From contig NZ_JALGRO010000013.1 in the NCBI RefSeq assembly GCF_022815645.1, positions 1-64,000 on the forward strand: a stretch of DNA of 64,000 bases. The letters are read 5' to 3'. Numbering within the stretch: position 1 is the stretch's first letter; each line of letters starts with the position of its first letter. This document shows positions 17,913-27,513 of the stretch, in pieces. A program made the translations under genes and the position numbers. The notes beneath the pieces are model-generated. The model ran no database searches and was not told the origin of the DNA. It saw nothing but the letters and a program-made list of their open reading frames with translations. The stretch comes from Curtobacterium sp. VKM Ac-2922 (GTDB taxonomy: Bacteria; Actinomycetota; Actinomycetes; Actinomycetales; Microbacteriaceae).

Positions 17913-20399
17913 ATGGCACGCACGGACGCAGTCGGCCTGCCCGACGGTGAGCGCATCGAGGACGTCGACGTCTCCGAGGAGATGCAGGGCTCGTTCCTCG
18001 AGTACGCGTACTCCGTCATCTACTCGCGCGCGCTCCCCGACGCCCGCGACGGCCTGAAGCCCGTGCAGCGCCGCATCCTGTACCAGATGGCCGAGATGGG
18101 CCTGCGTCCCGACCGTGGCCACGTCAAGAGCGCGCGCGTCACCGGCGAGGTGATGGGCAAGCTGCACCCGCACGGCGACGGCGCCATCTACGACGCCCTG
18201 GTGCGCATGGCCCAGCCGTTCACCATGCGCGTGCCGCTGGTCGACGGCCACGGCAACTTCGGCTCGCTCGACGACGGACCCGCCGCCGCCCGGTACACCG
18301 AGGCCCGCCTGGCCGAACCGTCGATGGCGATGACCGAGGGCCTGGGCGAGGACGTCGTCGACTTCGTCCCGAACTACGACAACCAGATCATGCAGCCCGG
18401 CGTGCTGCCCGCCGCGTTCCCGAACCTGCTGGTCAACGGCGCGTCGGGCATCGCGGTCGGCATGGCGACGAACATGGCGCCGCACAACCTGGGCGAGGTG
18501 GTCGAGGCCGCCAAGCACCTGCTGCTCAACCCGCAGGCCACGCTCGAAGAGCTCATGGAGTACGTGCCCGGCCCCGACCTGCCCTCGGGCGGCACCATCG
18601 TCGGGCTGTCCGGCGTGCGCGACGCCTACGCCACCGGGCGCGGCACGTTCCGCACCCGGGCGAAGGTCGCGGTCGAAGCCCTGACGCCGCGCAAGACCGG
18701 TCTCGTCGTCACCGAGCTGCCGTACCTGGTCGGTCCCGAGCGCGTGATCGAGAAGATCAAGGACGGGGTGCAGGCCAAGAAGCTCGTCGGCATCTCCGAC
18801 GTCAACGACCTGACCGACCGGCGGCACGGGCTGCGGCTCGTGATCGGCATCAAGTCGGGGTTCAACCCGACCGCGGTGCTCGAGCAGCTGTACAAGCACA
18901 CGCCGCTCGAAGAGGGCTTCGGCATCAACAACGTCGCCCTGGTCGGTGGATCCCCCCGCACCCTCGGACTGCGCGAGCTGCTCGACGTGTACGTGCAGCA
19001 CCGCATCCAGGTGGTCACCCGCCGCTCGCAGTACCGACTGGCCCGCCGTCGTGAGCGGCTGCACCTGGTCGAGGGGCTGCTCGTCGCGATCCTGGACATC
19101 GACGAGGTCATCGAGGTCATCCGGTCGTCGGACGACTCCGAGGCCGCGCGCTCGCGCCTGCAGGACGTCTTCGACCTGTCCGAGGTGCAGGCCGAGTACA
19201 TCCTCGAACTCCGTCTGCGTCGGCTGACCAAGTTCTCGCGGCTCGAGCTCGAGGGCGAGCGTGACCAGCTGCTCGCCGAGATCGCCGCACTCGAGGAACT
19301 GCTGGCGTCCGACGACCGGCTCCGCGCCCAGGTCGCGCTCGAACTGACCGAGGTGTCCGACAAGTTCGCGACCCCGCGGCGCACCCTGCTGACCGAGGCC
19401 GACGCCCCCGTGCGCGGCGGCAAGAAAGCTGTCGTCGACCCCGAGGACCTGCAGGTCGCCGACGCCCCGTGCCGCGTGCTCCTGTCGACCACGGGGCGCA
19501 TCATCCGTGTCGACGTCGCTCCGTCCGAGCTCGACGTCGTGCGGGTCCCCAAGCGCTCGAAGCACGACGCCGTGCTGTCCTCGGTGCTGTCCACCGTCCG
19601 CGGGCAGGTCGGTGCGCTGACGGCCACCGGGCGCATCGTGCGGTTCACCCCCGTCGACGTGCCGGCGGTCCCGCCCGCGGCCGTCCGGCTCGATGCCGGC
19701 GTCCGCGTCAACGACTACCTCGGCATCCCCCGGACCGAGGCGGTGGTCGCGATCGTCGACCTGTCCGTCGCGGCCGAGCACTCGCTCGCGATCGGCACCC
19801 GGCAGGGCGTCGTCAAGCGCGTCGTCCCCGGGGCCTGGCCCGACAAGCCCGACTTCCCCGCCATCGGCCTGAAGCCCGGCGACCAGGTGGTCGGCGCCAC
19901 GCAGTCCCCCGAGACCGACGACCTGGTGTTCATCACCTCGAACGCCCAGCTGCTGCGCTTCGGTGCCGCGGCCGTCCGACCACAGGGTCTCCCCGCCGGT
20001 GGCGTCGCCGGCGTCGCACTGGCGTCCGGTGCCGCGGTGATCTGGTTCGGCGCGGTGACCCCGTCCGAGGACGCCGTCGTCGCCACGGTCTCCACGTCGT
20101 CGGCCGCGTTGCCCGGCACTGAGACCGGGCGCGCCAAGGTGTCCGCGCTCTCCGAGTTCCCCGCGAAGGGTCGCGCCACCCAGGGCGTCCGCGCGCACGC
20201 CTTCCTGAAGGGCGAAGACGGCCTGACCGTGGGCTGGGCCGGCATCGCGCCGCCGCACGCGGTCGGTGCCGACGGCGCTGCGCGCACCCTGCCGGACTGG
20301 ATGTCGAAGCGCGACGGGTCGGGCAGCCCGCTCGACGCCGAGGTCACGTCGATCGGCGGCAGCGCCGCGGCGCTCGACGGCACGCGCGGCGAGGCGTAG
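17913..20399 (+). CDS. parC: DNA topoisomerase IV subunit A
   Basis: 828 residues of the GyrA/ParC family. The active-site Tyr is in [10 protein letters not shown] (about residue 129), the QRRILY segment near residue 50 and the C-terminal beta-pinwheel from about residue 510. The GyrA-box heptapeptide is absent, and the partner gene next door is a parE-like B subunit, so I call it ParC: it should decatenate daughter chromosomes. ATG 17913 follows AGGAAGG; an upstream GTG-type frame start at 17898 is less well placed. It converges on parE across a 388-bp repeat-rich spacer. Confidence 0.92.
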   Translation: MARTDAVGLPDGERIEDVDVSEEMQGSFLEYAYSVIYSRALPDARDGLKPVQRRILYQMAEMGLRPDRGHVKSARVTGEVMGKLHPHGDGAIYDALVRMAQPFTMRVPLVDGHGNFGSLDDGPAAARYTEARLAEPSMAMTEGLGEDVVDFVPNYDNQIMQPGVLPAAFPNLLVNGASGIAVGMATNMAPHNLGEVVEAAKHLLLNPQATLEELMEYVPGPDLPSGGTIVGLSGVRDAYATGRGTFRTRAKVAVEALTPRKTGLVVTELPYLVGPERVIEKIKDGVQAKKLVGISDVNDLTDRRHGLRLVIGIKSGFNPTAVLEQLYKHTPLEEGFGINNVALVGGSPRTLGLRELLDVYVQHRIQVVTRRSQYRLARRRERLHLVEGLLVAILDIDEVIEVIRSSDDSEAARSRLQDVFDLSEVQAEYILELRLRRLTKFSRLELEGERDQLLAEIAALEELLASDDRLRAQVALELTEVSDKFATPRRTLLTEADAPVRGGKKAVVDPEDLQVADAPCRVLLSTTGRIIRVDVAPSELDVVRVPKRSKHDAVLSSVLSTVRGQVGALTATGRIVRFTPVDVPAVPPAAVRLDAGVRVNDYLGIPRTEAVVAIVDLSVAAEHSLAIGTRQGVVKRVVPGAWPDKPDFPAIGLKPGDQVVGATQSPETDDLVFITSNAQLLRFGAAAVRPQGLPAGGVAGVALASGAAVIWFGAVTPSEDAVVATVSTSSAALPGTETGRAKVSALSEFPAKGRATQGVRAHAFLKGEDGLTVGWAGIAPPHAVGADGAARTLPDWMSKRDGSGSPLDAEVTSIGGSAAALDGTRGEA

Positions 20400-20443
20400 C
20401 GCACGCGGTCCCGTCGCGCTCGTCGCGCGGCGCGCGGCGCGAC

Positions 20444-20515
20444 GCCGAGTCTCGGCTGGGCGGACAGAACTCGCGCCGCACGGGCCGCAGAGTGTCCGCG
20501 GGGCCGAGTCTCGGC
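20444..20515. repeat. 72-bp paired-palindrome element, copy 1
   Basis: Bounded by two GCCGAGTCTCGGC palindromes (20444-20456 and 20503-20515). Just inside, GCGGACA and TGTCCGC form a further inverted pair. Copies 2 and 3 at 38647 and 38820 have the same length and layout. Confidence 0.85.
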
Positions 20516-20541
20516 TCGCATCCGCGACCACCCGCCGGACG

Positions 20542-20573
20542 GGAGGCGCGGTGCGGGCCCGCACCGCGCCTCC
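20542..20573. terminator. GGAGGC-family palindrome between parC and parE
   Basis: Perfect 32-bp palindrome with the centre GCGGGCCCGC in place of the common GCCAGCTGGC. Confidence 0.7.
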
Positions 20574-20590
20574 TGTCCGCCCCGGCGACC

Positions 20591-20703
20591 GGTCAGGACA
20601 CCCCGCTCACGTCCGCCGAGTGGTCGCGTCCTGTCGACCGGACGCCCGCACAGCGACGATCTCCGACCAGTCGGCGGGACGCGCACGGGGTGTTGTGACC
20701 ACC
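20591..20703. repeat. Nested inverted repeat, degenerate copy
   Basis: Outer arms GGTCAGGACACCCCGC and GGGGTGTTGTGACC are decayed versions of those at 52788 and 60266. The inner arms, near 20615 and 20661, retain only partial complementarity. Confidence 0.6.
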
Positions 20704-20787
20704 GGAGGGGCACCGCGGCGCAAGCACACGCGCCAGCACACGCGCCGGCGCCCGCGCCGGCGTCAGCACCAGCGCCCGCGCCCTCGC

Positions 20788-22914
20788 TCAGACGTCGATG
20801 CGGTCGCGGTCCAGGCCCTCGCCGGCCAGGATGAACTCCTTGCGCGGGGCCACGTCGTTGCCCATGAGCAGCTCGAAGACCTTCGCCGCACCCTCGGCAT
20901 CGCTGACGTTCACCCGGCGCAACGTGCGGTGCGAACGGTCCATCGTGGTCTCGGCCAGCTGGTCGGCGTCCATCTCGCCCAGGCCCTTGTAGCGCTGGAT
21001 CGGCTCCTGGTACTTCTTGCCCGACTTGGCGAGCTTCTTCAGCAGCGTCTGCAGCTCTTGCTCGGAGTAGGTGTACACGGTGTCGTTCGGCTTGCCGCGG
21101 TTGATGATGACCACGCGGTGCAGCGGCGGCACCGCGGCGAACACCCGCCCCTGCTCGATCATCGGCCGCATGTACCGGAAGAACAGCGTCAGCAGCAGCG
21201 TGCGGATGTGGGCACCGTCGACGTCAGCGTCGGACATGATGATGACCTTGCCGTAGCGGGCCTGGTCGAGTTCGAACGTACGGCCGGAGCCGGCGCCGAT
21301 GACCTGGATGATCGAGGCGCACTCCGCGTTGCCGAGCATGTCCGACACCGACGCCTTCTGCACGTTGAGGATCTTGCCGCGGATCGGCAGCAGCGCCTGG
21401 TACTCGCTGTTGCGGGCGAGCTTGGCGGTGCCGAGCGCGGAGTCGCCCTCGACGATGAACAGTTCGGTGCCCTCGACGTCGTTCGAGCGGCAGTCGGCGA
21501 GCTTCGTCGGCAACGAGGAGTTCTCGAGCGCGTTCTTGCGGCGCTGGGTCTCCTTGTGGGCGCGGGCCGAGATGCGCGACTTCATCTCCGAGACGACCTT
21601 CTCGAGCAGCGCCGCCGACTGGGCCTTCTCGGTCCGCTGCGTGGACGTCAGGATCTCGGTGAGGCGCTTGGACACGACCTGATCGACGATCTTGCGGACC
21701 GCCGGCGTGCCCAGGATCTCCTTCGTCTGGCCCTCGAACTGCGGCTCGGGCAGGCGCACCGTCAGCACGGCGGTCATGCCCGCCAGCACGTCGTCCTTGT
21801 CGAGCTTGTCCTGGCCGACCTTGAGCTTGCGCGCGTTCGCCTCGACCTGGGTGCGCACGGCCTTCATCACGCCGCTCTCGAAGCCGGCCTGGTGCGTGCC
21901 GCCCTTCGGCGTCGCGATGATGTTCACGAAGCTGCGGAACACCGTCTCGTAGCCGCCGCCCCACCGCAGCGCAAGGTCGACCTCGCACGAGCGCTCGACG
22001 TCCGTGGAGACCATGTGGCCCTTGTCGTCGAGCATCGGGACGGTCTCGGTGAAGCTACCGGTGCCCTGGACCCGCCAGACGTCGGTGAGGGCGGTGTCCG
22101 GCGCCAGGTGCTCGACGAACTCGCCGATGCCGCCCTCGTACCGGAAGCGCTCGACGACCGGACCCGGAGTCACCTGGGTGCCGGTGGCCTCGGCACGTGC
22201 GGCCGCCGCTTCGATGGCGGCGGGACGCTCGTCCGTGATGGTCAGGCCGAGCCCGGGCACCAGGAACGCGGTCTGCCGCGCACGGTTCACCAGATCGGCC
22301 ATGCTGAAGGCCGCGTCCTTCGTGAAGATCTGCCGGTCCGCCCAGTACCGGATCCGTGAACCCGTGACACCCCGCTTGACCTTGCCGACCACGCGGAGCT
22401 CGCTGCCCGAGGTGAACGGGGCGAACGGCGCGTCGGGGCCGATCCCCTTCGAGTCGTCGAAGACCCCCGGCTCGCCGCGGTGGAACGACATCGCGTAGGT
22501 CTTGCCGCCGCGGTCGACCTCGACGTCGAGGCGCTCGGACAGCGCGTTCACCACCGAGGCACCGACGCCGTGCAGCCCGCCCGAGGCCGCGTACGACCCG
22601 GAGCCGAACTTGCCGCCGGCGTGCAGCTTCGTGAAGACGACCTCGACGCCGGTCAGTCCGGTCTTCGGCTCGACGTCGACCGGGATGCCACGTGCCGTGT
22701 CCGTCACCTGCACGGAGCCGTCCGGGTACAGCCGCACCGTGATCTCGTCGCCGTGGCCGTCGAGGGCTTCGTCGACCGAGTTGTCGATGATCTCCCACAG
22801 GCAGTGCATCAGGCCGCGCGAGTCCGTCGAGCCGATGTACATGCCCGGGCGCTTCCGAACAGCCTCGAGTCCTTCGAGGACGGAGAGATGGCGCGCGGAG
22901 TAGTCGGAGCTCAC
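20788..22914 (-). CDS. parE: DNA topoisomerase IV subunit B
   Basis: 708-residue type IIA ATPase subunit. GHKL motifs: EIIDNSVDEA, TDTARGIPVD and GGLHGVGASVVNAL; Toprim motifs EGDSALG and DADVDGAHIRTLL; PIRGKILNV is typical of ParE/GyrB. With ParC it forms the decatenase. The GTG start is preceded by a TAGGCT box 6 nt upstream, so the transcript is predicted leaderless. It is the only B subunit in the window, so comparison with the genome's gyrB would settle the name. Confidence 0.92.
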   Translation of the reverse strand: MSSDYSARHLSVLEGLEAVRKRPGMYIGSTDSRGLMHCLWEIIDNSVDEALDGHGDEITVRLYPDGSVQVTDTARGIPVDVEPKTGLTGVEVVFTKLHAGGKFGSGSYAASGGLHGVGASVVNALSERLDVEVDRGGKTYAMSFHRGEPGVFDDSKGIGPDAPFAPFTSGSELRVVGKVKRGVTGSRIRYWADRQIFTKDAAFSMADLVNRARQTAFLVPGLGLTITDERPAAIEAAAARAEATGTQVTPGPVVERFRYEGGIGEFVEHLAPDTALTDVWRVQGTGSFTETVPMLDDKGHMVSTDVERSCEVDLALRWGGGYETVFRSFVNIIATPKGGTHQAGFESGVMKAVRTQVEANARKLKVGQDKLDKDDVLAGMTAVLTVRLPEPQFEGQTKEILGTPAVRKIVDQVVSKRLTEILTSTQRTEKAQSAALLEKVVSEMKSRISARAHKETQRRKNALENSSLPTKLADCRSNDVEGTELFIVEGDSALGTAKLARNSEYQALLPIRGKILNVQKASVSDMLGNAECASIIQVIGAGSGRTFELDQARYGKVIIMSDADVDGAHIRTLLLTLFFRYMRPMIEQGRVFAAVPPLHRVVIINRGKPNDTVYTYSEQELQTLLKKLAKSGKKYQEPIQRYKGLGEMDADQLAETTMDRSHRTLRRVNVSDAEGAAKVFELLMGNDVAPRKEFILAGEGLDRDRIDV

Positions 22915-22920
22915 CTGCCG

Positions 22921-22926
22921 AGCCTA
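22921..22926 (-). promoter_or_regulatory. -10 box of parE, leaderless
   Basis: TAGGCT on the minus strand, 6 nt before GTG 22914. Confidence 0.6.
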
Positions 22927-23115
22927 CCGAGCACCACGGACGAACCCGTGGTGCCACTCGCGTGACACCCGCTCTGGGGACGATCGATCCGCGCTCAGCG
23001 AAATGGCCCGCCACAATGCGCCGCATTCAGGCAGCACGTGTTGAAATGGTCGAACCAACCCGCAGCAGTGCGAGTTGCCCGACACGCACCCCTGCGATCC
23101 GTGAGGAGCACAGCA

Positions 23116-23340
23116 ATGACCCAGACCGTGCAGGACCTCTCCATCGACGAACTCGGCAACCACCAGCTCACCGCTGCCGACCGTTGCGACAGCTGCGGAG
23201 CGCAGGCGTACATCCGCGCCACCATGGCCAGCGGCGAACTGTTCTTCTGCGCCCACCACGGCGCCGAGTTCAAGGACAAGCTCGCGGCGACCGCCATCGA
23301 GTGGCACGACGAGAGCAGCCGACTCCACGAGTCGAAGTAG
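23116..23340 (+). CDS. Small DUF7455-type protein with CxxC
   Basis: 74 residues: LTAADRCDSCGAQAYIRA, then LFFCAHHGAEF, giving Cys and His residues suited to a single zinc site. It matches the small actinobacterial family now named DUF7455, often found near topoisomerase or sigma-factor genes; the function is unknown. ATG with GAGGAGC about 7 nt upstream. It is probably monocistronic, ending in a perfect 50-bp palindrome. Confidence 0.85.
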   Translation: MTQTVQDLSIDELGNHQLTAADRCDSCGAQAYIRATMASGELFFCAHHGAEFKDKLAATAIEWHDESSRLHESK

Positions 23341-23354
23341 TCGCAACCGACTGC

Positions 23355-23404
23355 ACACAGACAGGAGGCGCGGTGCCAGCTGGCACCGCGCCTCCTGTCT
23401 GTGT
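23355..23404. terminator. Perfect 50-bp palindrome of the GGAGGC family
   Basis: All 25 base pairs match, from ACACAGACAGGAGG outwards, with the centre GCCAGCTGGC and no loop. It separates two convergent genes and is the longest perfect member of the family in the window. Confidence 0.75.
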
Positions 23405-23411
23405 CGGACGG

Positions 23412-23861
23412 TCAGAACGCCCGGTTCAGCGCCCAGGCCGCGCCGCGGTAGCTGTTCGGACCCCACACTCCGTCGATGGGACCGCTGTACTGTCCGTGCG
23501 CGGCCGCCCATCGCTGCAGCGCAGCGATGACTTCCGGGCTCTCGAATCCGTAGGCAACCGATGACTGGTAGTACCCACCGGTCGCCAGCTGGCGGGCGAC
23601 GCCTGTCCACGAGTTCGGCCCCATCACGCCGTCGATCGGCCCCGTGTAGCCCGCCATGCTGCCGAGACACTGCAGGCGCTTGGTGAAGATCGGGCCGGGG
23701 ACGCCGTCGTGCTCGGTCGTGGTCGTCGGTACCGAGCTGCAGGCCGCACTGATCCGCGTCGTGGCGGCATCGGCGGGCGTCGTCTGGACGACAGATCCAG
23801 CAGTGGCGAGGGACACGACGAGCGCACCGACCAGGGCGAGGACGTGCTTGTTGTGATGCAT
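23412..23861 (-). CDS. Secreted protein with two peptidoglycan-binding-like repeats
   Basis: 149 residues. A signal peptide (MHHNKHVLALVGALVVSLA, cleavage probably after ADA near residue 33) leads into a mature region with one Cys pair and two repeats, YTGPIDGVMGPNSW and YSGPIDGVWGPNSY. The GPIDGxxGPNS pattern is typical of PG-binding-1 style domains, so it likely binds cell wall; no catalytic domain is attached. ATG with AAGGAGG 5 nt upstream, a strong ribosome site. It is flanked by a 50-bp palindrome downstream. Confidence 0.8.
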   Translation of the reverse strand: MHHNKHVLALVGALVVSLATAGSVVQTTPADAATTRISAACSSVPTTTTEHDGVPGPIFTKRLQCLGSMAGYTGPIDGVMGPNSWTGVARQLATGGYYQSSVAYGFESPEVIAALQRWAAAHGQYSGPIDGVWGPNSYRGAAWALNRAF

Positions 23862-24000
23862 GGAAACCTCCTTGGTGGGCTTCCAACATGTCACATCTTG
23901 CTTGTCACCGGACAGGTTGCCAGATGTCGCCACCGGCCACCGGCCACCGACACGGCGATGGCCGGGACCTGATCGCACTCGGCCATCGTCTCCGCGGGGG

Positions 24001-24774
24001 TCAGGTGATGCGCTTGAACGCCTTGTCGACGTAGCGGTCCACGGTGGCGCGCGCTTCGTGGGCGTAGCGGTCGATGTCGGCGGTGCGCGCGGGGTCCGGC
24101 TCGTAGGCGCGGCCGAGCCGTGCGGTCGCCGCAGCGAGGACGGCGTCCGTCAGGGCCGGGTTCAGCGGCAGCAGCGGACCCTGCGCGTGCGTGCCGAACG
24201 AGGTCCCCGTGATCGCGCCCTCGACCGGCTGCCCGGCCTGGTTGCCACCACCCGACACGACGTCGGCGAACGGGGTGACGGCGTCGCCGAGCTCGATCTT
24301 CGTCGCGTGGTCCTCGAACGCTGCGAGACGATTCGACGCGCCCGGCAGCAGCGGGTACCGGGTCTCGAGCACGAAGTAGTTCACGCGACGCTCGGCACCA
24401 CGCACTGCCCGGGCATCGAACACGCCGAAGCCGTCGACCGGAGCGCCGTCCGTCGGCACGACCTGCTTCGTCGCCAGGTCGAACCCGCCGCCGACCGCCA
24501 CGACGGGCACGCCCGCGGCGGCGAACTCGCGCAGCGGAGCGCCGACACGTGCGACGTCGGCACCCAGGGAACGCATCGCGCTGAGCGGCCCGTTGCCGAT
24601 CACGACGATGTCGGCAGTCGTCGGCAGCGGGTCGCCCGCGGCGTACTCGACGACCTCGGTCGGCACGTCGGCGGCCGCGGCGCGACGGGTCAGGGCCACG
24701 ACGTTGCCGCGGTCACCCGACACCCCCATCTGGCGCGGGTAGACGTGCAGGATGGTCAGGCGATCGGCCGTCAT
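24001..24774 (-). CDS. gatD: GatD-like glutamine amidotransferase without the catalytic cysteine
   Basis: 257 residues of the CobB/CobQ-like class I glutaminase fold. In canonical GatD this subunit frees ammonia from glutamine, which MurT uses to amidate D-Glu of lipid II. Here the nucleophile position (Gly95, in VAVGGGFDLA) is Gly where the family has Cys; S. aureus GatD uses Cys94. The paired His is kept (GTHAQGPLL, His196). The whole protein has no Cys. ATG overlaps the murT stop (ATGA). Either it is an inactive scaffold or the complex uses another nucleophile. Confidence 0.9.
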   Translation of the reverse strand: MTADRLTILHVYPRQMGVSGDRGNVVALTRRAAAADVPTEVVEYAAGDPLPTTADIVVIGNGPLSAMRSLGADVARVGAPLREFAAAGVPVVAVGGGFDLATKQVVPTDGAPVDGFGVFDARAVRGAERRVNYFVLETRYPLLPGASNRLAAFEDHATKIELGDAVTPFADVVSGGGNQAGQPVEGAITGTSFGTHAQGPLLPLNPALTDAVLAAATARLGRAYEPDPARTADIDRYAHEARATVDRYVDKAFKRIT

Positions 24775-26030
24775 GCGGTCTTCTCCAGGTCCGGGTGGCC
24801 GAGGGCCTTCCGGGCGATCATCATGATCTCGTAGTTGACGATGAAGTTCTTGGTGCCGGAGGTCGTCGACCCGAGCTGCTGCATGTGCGTGATCGCGGCC
24901 TCGACGTCGGGTTCGACGCGCCCGATGCGGACACCGGCGTGGTCGAGGGCGATCGCGATCTGCCACGCCTTGTCCCCGGACACGACATCGACGTGGTCGA
25001 GCTTGGAGAAGTCGATGTCGTAGATCCACGAGATGTCCGGCGTGCCCTCGTCGATGGCCATGAGCACCTGCTCGGGGTGCTCGGGCAGGGCATCGAGGTT
25101 GAGCTGCAGGCTGGCGGCGTTCTTGAACATCGTGAACTCGGCCGCCTCACCGGCGATCGGCAGACGTTCGCCGCGACCGTAGGCCGGCTTCATGGTGGCG
25201 AAGGCCGTCGTGACGGCGGACGCGCGGAACTGCGAGCCGAGTGCGGCGCTGGCCGTGGCGGTGGCCGCCGCGGCGTCGACCGCGTAGTGCAGGCCGCGTG
25301 CCGGCAGGCGCACCGGGATCGTCGCGCCGTCGAACACGATGGTGGCCGCGTCGCCGGTGTGCTCGGTGACCTCGGCGTCGATCGCCGTCGACGTGGCGTC
25401 GGCGCGGTCGAAGTCGTCGGCGTTCTGCAGGCCGTTCGGGCTGGCAGCGACCACCTCGGCACTCGCGCCGAAGCGGAGCACGCGCTGCCCGGCGACCCCG
25501 GCGTAGGCGTCGAGGAACTGGTCGTCGTGGTTCGTGACGACGTTCGCCGACGACAGTGCCGCGGTGTCGAGCATCATCGTCGCGACGCGCTCGGTCTCGA
25601 AGAACCGGTAGAGCTGGTCGACCTGCACGTTGAGCATCGTGACCGTCGAGGGCGACAGGATGCCGGCGAGCTCGACCGCGAAGGCCTCGTCGACCTCGAG
25701 GATGCCGATGTCCGCCTTGAGCTTGCCGGTCAGCGACACCTCGGACAGCAACGCCGAGGCGATGCCCTGCGGCAGGTTCGCACCCGACGGGTTCGTGAAC
25801 ACCCGGAGGCCGTGCGCACGCATGACGTCCGAGATCATGTGCGTCGTCGTCGACTTGCCGTTCGAGCCGAGGACGAAGACCACGCCGTTCGGGAACTGCC
25901 GGGTGACGCGCTGCAGGAAGTCCGGCACGAGCTTCAGCACGATGAAGCCCGGGTACGCGGACCCTCCGCCCCGGGCGCGAGCGAGGGCGCGGAGGATCCG
26001 CCCGATCAGGATCGGGATGAAGAAACGCAC
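24771..26030 (-). CDS. murT: MurT-like Mur ligase (lipid II ligase subunit) lacking the zinc ribbon
   Basis: 419 residues with a Mur-ligase central domain: P-loop GSNGKSTTTHM, LEVDEAF and NVQVDQLYRF, and a C-terminal DUF1727-type domain with SWIYDIDF containing the Asp thought to complete the GatD triad. Family members I know carry a four-Cys zinc ribbon inserted in the central domain; here that stretch (about residues 185-225) has no Cys and the whole protein is Cys-free. GTG 26030 lies 7 nt after the rpoD stop, with no clear ribosome site, so it is probably co-transcribed with rpoD. Confidence 0.88.
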   Translation of the reverse strand: MRFFIPILIGRILRALARARGGGSAYPGFIVLKLVPDFLQRVTRQFPNGVVFVLGSNGKSTTTHMISDVMRAHGLRVFTNPSGANLPQGIASALLSEVSLTGKLKADIGILEVDEAFAVELAGILSPSTVTMLNVQVDQLYRFFETERVATMMLDTAALSSANVVTNHDDQFLDAYAGVAGQRVLRFGASAEVVAASPNGLQNADDFDRADATSTAIDAEVTEHTGDAATIVFDGATIPVRLPARGLHYAVDAAAATATASAALGSQFRASAVTTAFATMKPAYGRGERLPIAGEAAEFTMFKNAASLQLNLDALPEHPEQVLMAIDEGTPDISWIYDIDFSKLDHVDVVSGDKAWQIAIALDHAGVRIGRVEPDVEAAITHMQQLGSTTSGTKNFIVNYEIMMIARKALGHPDLEKTA

Positions 26031-26037
26031 GTGCGGC

Positions 26038-27318
<1,281 letters not shown>

Positions 27319-27513
27319 GCGATCACCTCTCTCGTCATGCCACGTTGACGGGTTCGTGGCCTTCCCTCGCTGCCCAGGGCCTGCGCCGCAGTCTCCCCCG
27401 CGTCACTGGTCCTATCCATCCGGGCAGCACTAGGACCCATGTCAAGTCCCCCGGCGAAACCGGCGCTCTGGAAGGAGCACCACTGACGGGGAACCCGATG
27501 GGTCCGTGCTTCA

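Larger units (their letters stand above)
20400..20787. other. Repeat-rich spacer between parC and parE, no gene
   Basis: This 388-bp convergent spacer contains one copy of each of three repeat families in a row: the 72-bp paired-palindrome element, the GGAGGC palindrome and a degenerate nested inverted repeat. The right end (20710-20785) is low-complexity GCGCC/GCACG sequence. I see no coding potential. Confidence 0.8.

Noticed and set aside
17913..20399. gyrA (DNA gyrase subunit A)
   Set aside because: No GyrA-box heptapeptide and the B partner is a separate convergent gene, so ParC is the better name. Absence of gyrA from the window cannot exclude it fully.
17676..20564. Long minus-strand frame opposite parC
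   Set aside because: ParC motifs are intact on the plus strand; the reverse frame is rich in Arg, Gly, Asp and His as expected for antisense of a GC-rich gene.
20591..20703. Insertion sequence or MITE with a transposase
   Set aside because: No transposase gene or flanking target duplication is seen; the structure is a nested inverted repeat also found at 52788 and 60266.
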